A DNA stretch of 64,000 nt, taken from positions 1 to 64,000 of the forward strand of contig CALUHC010000010.1 of the NCBI GenBank assembly GCA_944320355.1, given 5' to 3'. Source of the stretch: an uncultured Prevotella sp. (GTDB lineage: Bacteria > Bacteroidota > Bacteroidia > Bacteroidales > Bacteroidaceae). A model generated the notes under the pieces. It saw nothing but the letters and a program-made list of their open reading frames with translations. It did not search any database and was not told where the DNA came from. A program made the translations under genes and the position numbers. Positions 19,126 through 28,900 of the stretch are shown here, in pieces; position 1 is the stretch's first letter, and each line of letters begins with the position of its first letter.

Positions 19126-19284
19126 ACAAAAAATCCTCAGCTGCTGGCACAAAGCGTCCTTTAAATATGTTTTTTTAACACACAGTGAATTCCCTGCCCG
19201 TTGCTCCGCGCTGCGCCTGCCACTGTCGGGCTTTCACATATTTCATTTTCTGGGCCGGTTTAAATTAAATTAAGCATGACCACC

Positions 19285-19315
19285 TTTGCTCTACAGCCAA
19301 TAATATTTATCTTTG
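19285..19315 (+). promoter_or_regulatory. Promoter of the C10 protease gene
   Basis: TTTG (19285-19288), 19 bases, TATCTTTG (19308-19315): an exact Bacteroidetes-type promoter with a leader of about 57 bases. Confidence 0.75.
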
Positions 19316-19378
19316 CACGTGCATTTAACACATTCTCGCATTACATAACAAAAGTGTTTCAATATTAAACGAAAACAG

Positions 19379-21757
19379 ATGAAAAAGACTTTACTTTTAT
19401 TCGTCATGGCACTGCTCGCTACACATTTTGCCATGGCAGGGAGAATTGACGAAAGCGAAGCATACAAGATAGCGGCCAGCTTCTTCAATGGCAGCGGCAA
19501 CGGACGCAAGCTGGCTCCTGCCACCGGCAATGACGCCACGCTGAGCCTTGCGCAAAGCGGGAAGGCTTATTTCGCGTTCAACCGCGGCAAATCCAGCGGC
19601 TTCGTCATTGTGGCGGCCGATGACAACGCGGCGGCCGACGTGCTGGGCTTTGCCGACAGCGGCACCTTCAGGGCCGACTCCATGCCCGAAGCCATGCGCT
19701 GGTGGCTCGACGAGTACGCCAGGCAGATGGATTACGCAGCATCGCAACCGGCCACAGGCAACCGTGTGAGGGCTGCCCTTGGCTCTTATGCCGACATAGC
19801 GCCGATGCTGTCTTCAACGTGGGACCAGAATGAGCCTTACAACGCCCTCTGCCCCACTTACCAAGGCACGCAGTGCCCCACCGGATGCGTGGCCACGGCC
19901 CTGGCGCAGATTATGTACTTCTACAAATGGCCGGAACACGGCACTGGAAGCCACTCCTACGACTGGACGGTGGGCGGAAGGTTCATGGAGACGCTCTCGG
20001 CCGACTTCAGCCAGAGCACATACGACTGGGCGGCAATGACCGACTCGTACAACGACGCGAGCACGCAAGAGGCCAAGGACGCCGTGGCCAAGCTGATGTT
20101 CGACATCGGCGTGGCAGCAGAGATGTCATACGGCCCTACGGGCAGCGGCGCGCAGTCCACAAAGGGCATAAAGAGCATGGTCGACTATTTCGGCTATGAC
20201 ATAAGCACAAACCTGCTGCAGCGCGACTATTACAGCATTGCCGAGTGGCAACAGATGATATACAACAGCCTGGCCGACGGACGGCCGGTCTTCTACAGCG
20301 GCACCACTGCCAGCAACGAGGGCCACGCCTTCGTCTGCGACGGATACAGCAACGGCTACTTCCACATCAACTGGGGATGGAGCGGCACAAGCAACGGCTA
20401 TTTCCTGCTCTCCGCGCTCGACCCCAGCGTGCAGGGCACCGGCGGCAGCAACGCCGGATACAACTACAGGCAGATGGCCGCGCCCGGGCTGCGCCCCTCT
20501 GAAGGCACCGCTGACGCAACGCCACTGATGTATTGCACCGAAGGATTCGACGTAATGCCCAAATCGGCATCCAGGCAGATGCAAGTGATGTTCTCCGGCG
20601 GATTCTACAACTTCGGGACGCAGACACGCCACCTCACGCTCGGCATCAAGGTGACCGACACCGAGGGCAACGCCACATACATCGCCTCGGGATTTTCTGA
20701 CGAGCTTGAGATGCAGATAGGCTACAGCAGTTTCACAATGACGCTTGCCGGATTCCCGACGGCGCAAGGACAATACCGCGTCACACCGGCCTACCGCGAC
20801 GAGGTCACCTCCACCTGGTACGATATGCTCACCCCTGTCACATCCGACCAAAGATACCTGCTGGCCGAGGTCACTGCCTCGGGCATCAACTTCTCCAACC
20901 CTGAGACAGCTGGCAGCGAAATAAGCGCGACCGGCCTCGCCACGGCCTCAACGCCCTACGCCGCACGCCCGTTCCTCGTCAACGCCACCATAACAAACAA
21001 CGGCGCCGCCGAATATTACGACGAGGTGGCCGTGGCCATTCTACGCCCAGGCACAATGGAGGCCGTGGCCACGTCCGTCCCAGTGCTCATCGCACTCACC
21101 TCCGGGGCAAGCACAACTCTCAACTTCAATGTCACTGCGCCGTCCGCAACCGGCAGCTATGAGCTGGCTGTAATCTCCGCCGACGGCGAAATAGTCAGCG
21201 AGCGCCTGCCGATAACCGTCAACAGCGCGCCAAGCGGCACACTGAGCCTCAGCCTGCCCACTCAGCCAACGATGGACTACAGCGGCCCCGTCGCCGCCGA
21301 CGACATCAGGTTCACGGCGCAGATAGAGTGCCAGTCTGGCTTCTATGCCAACAAGCTGTATGCCGTATTCTTCCCGGCTGAGGGAGGCAACAGCATCTGC
21401 AACCTCGCCGCCGACCTATACGTAGCAGCAGGCGAGACGCGCACCGTACACTTCAGCGGATCACTGCCCAACGCCACCGTGGGCAGCGACTATGCCATCC
21501 TACTCTACTACCTGAGCGACAACACTCTCACGCGACTCCAATCAGACAACAACAAGCTGGTATTCACCATCGGCTCGCTAACACCCATCAGCGAAATCAA
21601 CACCGACGCGCAGCCGCACGACATTGAGGTATACTCGCTCTCCGGCAACCTGCTGCTCCGGCAGAAAGCAGCCGAAGCAGACCTCTCCACTCTCGCCGCC
21701 GGCACATACATCGTAAAGGAAAACGGCAAGACAAGAAAAGTGATTCACAGGCAGTGA
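19379..21757 (+). CDS. Secreted C10-family (streptopain-like) cysteine protease
   Basis: A predicted extracellular thiol protease made as a zymogen, 792 residues. Residues 1-20 are a signal peptide. ~22-115 form a Spi-like propeptide (ESEAYKIAASFFNG, GFVIVAADDNA). ~135-380 form the papain-fold catalytic domain, with Cys170 in CPTGCVATALAQIMYFYKWP and His316 in NEGHAFVCDGY; INWGWSG is the usual late motif. ~390-700 are beta domains without a recognised function. The last ~70 residues form a T9SS sorting-like tail (IEVYSLSGNLLL, AAGTYIVKENGK). The family degrades host or dietary proteins in related oral and gut bacteria; the target here is unknown. It is transcribed away from the PL11 gene. Confidence 0.9.
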   Translation: MKKTLLLFVMALLATHFAMAGRIDESEAYKIAASFFNGSGNGRKLAPATGNDATLSLAQSGKAYFAFNRGKSSGFVIVAADDNAAADVLGFADSGTFRADSMPEAMRWWLDEYARQMDYAASQPATGNRVRAALGSYADIAPMLSSTWDQNEPYNALCPTYQGTQCPTGCVATALAQIMYFYKWPEHGTGSHSYDWTVGGRFMETLSADFSQSTYDWAAMTDSYNDASTQEAKDAVAKLMFDIGVAAEMSYGPTGSGAQSTKGIKSMVDYFGYDISTNLLQRDYYSIAEWQQMIYNSLADGRPVFYSGTTASNEGHAFVCDGYSNGYFHINWGWSGTSNGYFLLSALDPSVQGTGGSNAGYNYRQMAAPGLRPSEGTADATPLMYCTEGFDVMPKSASRQMQVMFSGGFYNFGTQTRHLTLGIKVTDTEGNATYIASGFSDELEMQIGYSSFTMTLAGFPTAQGQYRVTPAYRDEVTSTWYDMLTPVTSDQRYLLAEVTASGINFSNPETAGSEISATGLATASTPYAARPFLVNATITNNGAAEYYDEVAVAILRPGTMEAVATSVPVLIALTSGASTTLNFNVTAPSATGSYELAVISADGEIVSERLPITVNSAPSGTLSLSLPTQPTMDYSGPVAADDIRFTAQIECQSGFYANKLYAVFFPAEGGNSICNLAADLYVAAGETRTVHFSGSLPNATVGSDYAILLYYLSDNTLTRLQSDNNKLVFTIGSLTPISEINTDAQPHDIEVYSLSGNLLLRQKAAEADLSTLAAGTYIVKENGKTRKVIHRQ

Positions 21758-21770
21758 GGGGCAAATGGCC

Positions 21771-21965
21771 TTAGCCCAAATAGGTCATTAGGAACCAAAA
21801 CGATTCCTTTCTATTGCCGTGCAGATTGGCTGTTGCCTATGTCGAAGGCGTAGCGGGCTACGTCGAGACGAAGCAGCAGACAAGATGCCGACAAGAGGAA
21901 GGAATCGTTTGGAAAATCGCACACAGACCAAAAAACAAGCATCCGGCGGTCTCATGACCGATTGG
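21771..21965 (-). repeat. 195-bp stem-loop repeat, copy 3
   Basis: Full-length copy inverted relative to copies 1 and 2 and exactly as long as copy 2. The arms at 21795-21812 and 21896-21912 read CCAAAACGATTCCTTTCT and AGGAAGGAATCGTTTGG. They pair with each other but differ in sequence from the arms of copy 1. The central hairpin (21849-21862) and both end motifs are conserved. It starts 14 bases after the protease stop. Confidence 0.85.
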
Positions 21966-22033
21966 CTCTAGATACAAAGTGCAACCATTTGCCCTTCGCT
22001 TTCCCGACCTCCCACAACTACAAAACACAAGCA

Positions 22034-22567
22034 ATGAAACACATCATCCCCATCATGGCCGCAAGCATCATCGCCTCGGCCTGCTCACAATCCGGCAAAA
22101 CAACACAGCCCGGCCCGGCACCGGCACCAACAGCCATATCCATGCCCTCCACAGGCAGCAACGCCGCACGCCCAATGGCCATAGTCTACAGCACAGACCG
22201 CGACTACACCGCCCTCGTGCCGATTGTCATGGACGACAGCCGCACGCGCATAGTATCATACCCCGACCCTAAAGACCTGCGCCACAGTGCCCTACCGACA
22301 CCGCTCTCCGACGGATACCTGCTCGACCTGCGCGGCATCAGCCCCAACACAGTGTTCCTCACCATCACCTGCGCCGACTACGCAGCAATGCCATCTCCAC
22401 CGTCGCCCGACACCCTGCTCGCGCACATATCCTCGCTCCACCCCTTCACAGCCATGTACACACTGCCCATAACGGCTGCCGAAGCACGCCGCGACCCATC
22501 GCTCTGCGACCAATACATCGCCAACGGCTTCAAGGGATGCAAAGAACTTTTAAAGGTAAAAAAGTAA
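22034..22567 (+). CDS. Small lipoprotein of unknown function
   Basis: A predicted lipoprotein of 177 residues. MKHIIPIMAASIIASAC gives a short n-region, a hydrophobic stretch and a lipobox with the lipidated Cys at 17. It is followed by a Pro/Ala/Thr-rich linker and a compact domain of ~130 residues (MAIVYSTDRDYTALVPIVMD, YLLDLRGISPNTVFLTIT). I do not recognise the family. The last residues (LLKVKK) are encoded by the first of a run of GTAAAAAG-like words that continues past the stop. The Met at 22034 is chosen for the lipobox. The gene follows the C10 protease on the same strand after the 195-bp repeat; no promoter of its own is obvious. Confidence 0.6.
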   Translation: MKHIIPIMAASIIASACSQSGKTTQPGPAPAPTAISMPSTGSNAARPMAIVYSTDRDYTALVPIVMDDSRTRIVSYPDPKDLRHSALPTPLSDGYLLDLRGISPNTVFLTITCADYAAMPSPPSPDTLLAHISSLHPFTAMYTLPITAAEARRDPSLCDQYIANGFKGCKELLKVKK

Positions 22568-22610
22568 AAAGGTAAAAAGGCTGCGCAATGCATCCCCGAA
22601 CTCAAGGATT

Positions 22611-22655
22611 CCTACAATACCTACAATACCTACAATACCTACGATACCTACAACA
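22611..22655. repeat. 9-bp tandem repeat, five copies
   Basis: CCTACAATA occurs three times, then CCTACGATA and CCTACAACA, in the gap after the small lipoprotein gene. Confidence 0.85.
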
Positions 22656-22735
22656 ACACCCACCCCGCCAACAGGATGAAAGCGCCAATGAAGCCCGTGA
22701 GAGCAACAAAACATATCCCCGACAGTTCAATGACC

Positions 22736-22845
22736 GATTGAAGTTGAAATACAAGATGTGCCGTTTCGCGTCGCGAAACGGCACATCTCATCACCTAAAA
22801 CGGGCCGTTTTGCACTGCAAAACGGCCCGTTCCACAATCATTTGG
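22736..22845. repeat. 22-bp-unit repeat element, 22.7-kb copy
   Basis: Five 22-bp units (110 bp) between convergent genes. It holds two perfect hairpins: 13-bp stem with a 1-base loop (22758-22784) and 16-bp stem with a 1-base loop (22799-22831). Neither is followed by a T-run. It could act as a two-way transcription end, but its relatives also lie outside convergent gaps. Confidence 0.85.
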
Positions 22846-22887
22846 CACTCTGTGCTTTATAAAGCCCTGCGGCTATGCTGTCTTTCT

Positions 22888-22925
22888 GCGGAGCGCAGTG
22901 GAGCGACAACTCCCGTTAACTCCCA
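22888..22925 (-). repeat. GTTAAC-rich hairpin family, short copy
   Basis: GGAGCGCAGTGGAGCGACAA then CTCCCGTTAACTCCC is the reverse complement of the words found near 44.1, 50.0, 54.5 and 56.3 kb. It ends 4 bases before the stop of the giant gene. Confidence 0.65.
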
Positions 22926-22928
22926 ATA

Positions 22929-25900
22929 TCACCTCACTCTCACCTTGGCGGTCTTCACGGCCGTGCCGCCGCGTGTCACCTCCACGAGAGCCACGCCCTG
23001 CACGCGCACCGTCATGCGCTCGGTCTGCGATGCGGCAGCGGTCTGCGCCGCGAGCACGCCTGAAGCGGAATATACGCGCACCACGTCGCCCTGTTCGAGT
23101 CCGCTCACGGTCACGGTGGAGGGAGCGTCAGAGCGCACGGTTATGCCGTCGGCGGCGCGGTCGGCGGCCATCCGCCTGAAGCTGATGGTGAAGCGGCCCG
23201 CAACGTCGCCACCCCCGGCCACGCTGAAGTCATAGCCTCCGGCCAGCAGGTCGGTTGTGCGCCCCGTGGCGGCATCCGTCAGCGTCACTGCCTCATAGCC
23301 CTCGGCGGCGCAGTCCTCCGGCAGGCCGATGGTGTATGTGCCGGCCTCCGGCAGCGTCAGGCCCACGGCCACGCTGCCCTCGCGGCTCACAGCCGACAGC
23401 AGCGAGTAGCGGCACGGCCCTTGCGTGGCGTATATCTGCGGCACAGCCGCGCCGCCCATCCACTTCACGCCGTCGGCTGTCATGTCGAAGTCCGTGCGGG
23501 CCTCGGCCTCCGCCACTGCGTTCAGCTGCAGCACGTCGGCCGCGCCGTCCGCCCGCGTCTGCCCGGCGCGGGTCACGGCTATCTCAAGGCTCTCGGTGCC
23601 TGCGTATGCCGCGCCCTTGATGCGGCTGCCGGGTTCTACGCTGAATGTCTCGCTGTTGCCGAGCGTGGCCGTCTGCGTGAACACGGCGTCGCCCGCCGGG
23701 ATGTGGCCGTCAACATCATTGCCATCGTCGCCGTATGTCTTCATGGTGACATAGTTTCCGTCTGCTCCGCCTTGATAGCCGTATATCACGCGGCCATACT
23801 CCATGTCGACGTAGTTCATGGCGCAGAGATAGGGCGACCCGAACAGGTTCCAGCCCATGTTCTCCTTGTGGGTGAAGCGGTTGCCCGCAGTGTTGCCACT
23901 CCACGCTTCGCTATGGTTATGTTGCTGCAGCGTGACGCTCTTCGTGCCGCCGTTCTCGATGTAAACGCTCTGGCCTTGGCCAACGAAGCGCACCCGTGCA
24001 GCGGCATCGCCTGCCGTGTTGTCGAGCAACAAGCCCGTGCCGGCTGTGTATGTCGTGCCGGCAAAGTCGTTCCACGCCCCGTCAACGCTGTCGAAAGCAT
24101 AGTCGTGGGCCGCGCGGGCATCGCCATCATATTCCTTTAGGGCCACGCCTCCATTCTTCTCTATCGCGGCATTGAACGGCACTGCCGCCATGTCAACGCC
24201 ATGGGCAGGCACCTCGCGCTCCACTATCACGTGGCTGAGGGCAATGTTCGTGCCGCCGCCACGCAAGCCTGCTCGGTGCTCCAGCAGCAGCACGCCGGGG
24301 TTGAACGGCTCGTTGCTGCCGTAGTCTTTCTGCAACAGCAACTCCGCGCCCTCAGTGATGCCGCTCGCATCGGGCTGAGTGCCTTTCACATATACCACCG
24401 AGCGGCCTCGGGGATAGTCGGCAGCCGTCACCTCGTTGTCTGTGGTCATGTCCGGCGTAATATTCCACGTCTCAAAGCAGCCGTTGTCCACCTTGTTGCG
24501 GATGCGCTTGTTGCCCGCAATGTCGCGGCTGTGGCCAACAGCTTCGATGCAGGCCTCCGTCTCGCTTTGGTCATCGCCGCCGCCGTCTATGTCGGTGGAA
24601 GTCTCCATCAGCTGATACTTCCAATGGTCGTCGGTCACGTAGGTGTTGGTCTCGGTCACGCCCGCACGGTTGTTCGCACTACCATTGACATTCTCAATGC
24701 TCTCAGTGGCCGTCACGTTCACGGCCTTCACGGCCTTCACGCCGCCATATACGAGGGTGTTGTACAATATTCCATCGGCACTGCCGGTGACATCGCCTGT
24801 GACATCGCCTGTGACTATCGACGTTGACAGGCAGCCGCCTGTCACCCTTGCGCCATCCGTCACCTCGAATCCGTCGGCCACGGCATCCTCTGTCACCGTC
24901 ACCGACTGGAGCACAGTGCGGTCATTGGCTTCAAGGAGGCCTTGGCGCTTGTTGAGCAGCGTCTCCACGACTGCAGCCACATTGGAGAAATCGTCGGCCA
25001 AAGGCTCTGCCGTCTCGTCTGCCATGCCGCCATATACCTTTACGCGGGGCAACGACAGGCGCAGCAACTGCCTGTCGGCATTGCCATGCACGAACACATA
25101 GCCGCTCTTTCCCTCGTTGTTGTTGGCGTAGATGCCGGCCAGGTCGGCCGCGCCCTGCAGGTCGGCGAGAGCTTTATCCCAGCTGCTGCCGTCAGGGTCG
25201 GTCACGGTGAGGTCGGCCTTCACATATACTATCGGGCGCAGCGGGGCCTCATACTCGTAAGCCCCGATGTCTATTCTCCCGTCTGTCATGCGTCGGTTGT
25301 TGCCGAGGTCGCGCTCCGTGTCGGGGATATCTGGGTTCTCGTTGCCGAGCACGTACAGCGAGTAGTTGCCGTTAGAGCCGTTGTTCAGCAACGTAAGGCT
25401 CGGGCGGATGTGGTAATCGCGGCTCTCCTTGTCGGTGTTCAGCGGATCAACGAAGTTCGGGCCGTCCTGAATGTCCTCGTTGTTTGCTGTGGCGGCATCA
25501 ACATCTTCGCCATACCAAACGCCAAACACCTTGTTATTGTGGTCAGCGATATCGGGCATTTCACTCACCGCGTTGTTCCACGACACCGAGTTGTAAACCG
25601 CCGCGCTGCCCGTCAGGTCTGCCACCGAGTTGTTTGCGAACGTGGTGTTGACGAGCGTGGTGTTCGCGTCGCCGCCCGCCAGCCCCGTGCCGCCGTCGGC
25701 AAAGAGGGTGTTGTATATCAGCACCGAGCCGGCGTTTGAATTTGCTATGTCAACGCCTGTACCTGCGTTCAGCCTGAAGGCGCAGTTCTTCAGCGTCAGC
25801 GTGCCGCCGGTGCCGGTGCTCGCGGTGATGCCCTTTCCGCCGGGATTTGTGTTTATGAAGGTGAAGCCCTCTATGGCCACGGTCTTGCTGTTAGCTGCCA

Positions 25901-28900
25901 CATTCATAAGCTGCTTAGTGGCATTCTGGTCGGAGGCTACACGCACCACGGTCTGCCTGCTGAAGTCCTGCTGGTCGCCGCTGCCCGTACATGAGCCGCG
26001 CAGTGTCAGAGACTCGTTCTCCGTGTATGTGCCCATGTTTAGCAGGTAGGCCGAGCCGGCAGAGATACGGTTCCACGAGTAGTCGCCGTCGTGCACATAG
26101 ACCACGCGCGGTCCATAGTTGTCCGTGGGGTTGGACGCGCCCACTATCGCCCCGCGCAGGTCGTCGGTGGCGTTGATCCAACTGTTGCCCGAACCGTCGC
26201 CGCGCGACAGTGTGTCAACATAGATTTCCGGCATGGTAGAGAAGTCGGACACATACTGATATTCGTACAGCCCGATGTCGATGGGCTTGCACAACTCCTC
26301 GTTGCTCGCACCGCGCGGGCCGGAATAGCGGTCATAGTTGCCATCCATGTATATCTCGCTGATGCCATTAGCTGTGAACCATTCGGCGTATGCGCCGTTA
26401 ATGTCATTGGCAACGTGGTTGGTCTCGCCCTCTTGCAGTGTCGTGGTGTGCTCCGTGCCGTCTCCCGCATCCGTCACCACCGATATTGCTGCGGGGTTCC
26501 ACAGGTTGCGGGCATCATTGCCCCCGACTCCGGCCACGGTGGCGGGGTTGGTGAAGCGCGGGCCGTTGGTGCCGAAGTTGACATTGTCGAGCAGTATGTT
26601 GCCGTTTTCGCCCTTAGAGAATATCTTGGCATAATCATAGTCGCTGGCCGAGTGGGATATTGTGAATTGAGCTACGTCGGTCTGGTCGTTATACCCGCCG
26701 CTCTCGTTGCCCCAGATGAGTGTGTTTGTCAGGTTGCTCTTGCCGTTGTGGTTGTATATCACGGCGTTGGTCTTGGCCTTGTTGCGGGCGAAGGTGCAGT
26801 TCATTATGTCGAGCAGCGGGTCTACGTTTGTGACCACGCCCTCGGCATAGTTCGTGCCTATGGCTCCGCCTTCGCCTATGGTCTCGTTGTTCACGAAGAG
26901 CGAGTTTACTGCATGGAGCGAAGTACCGTCATAATTGATGCCCGCAAGGAAGATGGCTCCGCCGCGGGCGGGCTGGGTAGTGCCAGAAATATCAGGAAGC
27001 TCTGGTGCCGTCATGTTGGCAGACCAGCCGTTGCCGGCGAAGATTGAGCCTATGACGTTGAGGCGGGCGTCGCGCACGAAGACGGCACCGCCGCGCACTC
27101 CGTAGTTGTTCATCAGTCGGCAGCGGCTGAGCGTGTAGCCCACGCCATCGGAATAGATGCCGCCGCCACGGCCCTGCTCGTTGCTCTGCGATACTTCTGA
27201 AAGCACATTGCTCGTTTCGCCGTCCATCACGGTGAGTCCGTCGAGCACCACGGGCATCGGGTCGTCAACGCCCTTAGCATCAGTGAATATCACGTGGTAA
27301 ACGTTTTGCGCATCGGCAGACACGTTGATGTTGCCCGAGAGGATGGTCTGGTTGGCCAGCTCCCAGGCCTCGTCAATGCCGTTTTGGTTGAAGTCGGAAT
27401 ACACGCGGGCATCTATTATGCGATCGATGTTGCCATCGGCTGCAAGCTTCAAGGTAGAGCCATCGGCGCAACTGATGCTCTCTACACCGTCGGAAGAGAT
27501 AAGCTCAGTGCCGCTGAAACCTCCATATATCTTCACCCCATGGGGAACGGCAAAGGAGTAGAGGCGCTGGTCGTAAGTCACGGGGGCGGTGGTTGTGCGC
27601 TGAGTGGAGGGCTTATAGGTGCCGCCGCCCACGAGTATCTCGAACTCCGCATCGGCGTGGCCATTATTCCGCTGCTGGTGGATGTAGGCGAGCGCATCGT
27701 CGATGGAGGAGAACGAGGTGTAGAACGAGCGGCCGAGATAGTCCATCATCTTGGTGTCGTCTTCAAGCTTCACGTTGGCCGTTTGCGACACGAAGAGACG
27801 CTTGAAGAAGCTGGTGGGCAGCACACCGCCGTTGTAAGCAAAGGCGCCGGCGTCGAGGCGGGCCATGTTCACCTGGGCGCGGTCTATGCCCTGCATATCC
27901 TGCGCCGCAACGCCGAACACGGTCTGCAAATTATCTTGATAATCGGCCAGCGTGCCGTGCTTTATCAGCGGCGAGAACTCCTTCAGGCGGCGGTAGCTGT
28001 CGATGAAATATATCGCGGAGTCGCTCTCCATGGACGAGTTGGTGAAGTCCGACGGCAGCTCGTGGCTCTCCACGAAGCAGTCGTTGAAGGGGAAGTAGCC
28101 CCCGGCCTTCTCGCCGAACACTCTGTTCCACTTTGTATCTTCAAATCGCTCGGTGGCCACTCCGCCCACGTTTTTGTCTTGCGGGGCTGTGTTGCCCCAT
28201 ATCACGGTGTTCAGGCTCATGGCCGCGCCATCCTCAAGGCGCAGTCCGCCGCCCTCGGTCGTGGCCTCGTTGTCGGCTATGGTGCATGATATGATGTGGG
28301 CGCGGTTGCCGTCGGCGGCGTTGCCGTTGTCGGCATATATGCCTCCGCCGCTCGCCGTGGCCGTATTGCCTATAATGGCCGTGCCGCTCACAGTGCCGCC
28401 CGCCATAAGGTAGAGCCCGCCGCCGTTCACGGCCTCGCAGCCACTGACCACGCAGTTCCTCACGTGCGCCCCGGCCGGCACTATCGCTCCGCCGCCACGG
28501 GTGTTGGGGTTGCCCGCCCCGGCCAACGACGTGGCTGAGCCATCCGTGAGCCACAGGCCGTCGATGATGGCTGGCTCTTCGAGAGCCGCCGTGCCGGGCC
28601 AGCTGCCAAAGGTTACGGTGTGGAAGCCCTGCACCTCCTGCGGTATCGTTGAGCCTTGCGCAGGCACCGCCACGGCACTGAGCACCGTGCGGAAGCGCAT
28701 AACGTCACGTGCTTCGGTATTATTCCAGTCCTCAGCTTCATCATTATAGCCGCCCATGAGCGTAACGCCTGCCGGCACAACGTAAGTGTAACTCTGAGGA
28801 CTGTTTGCATCTGCCAACGTATTGGCATGGTAAACGAACGAAGCATCCTCGTAGCCAGCCACCTTGACTACAGCATAATCCCAAAAACCATCTTTAACTT

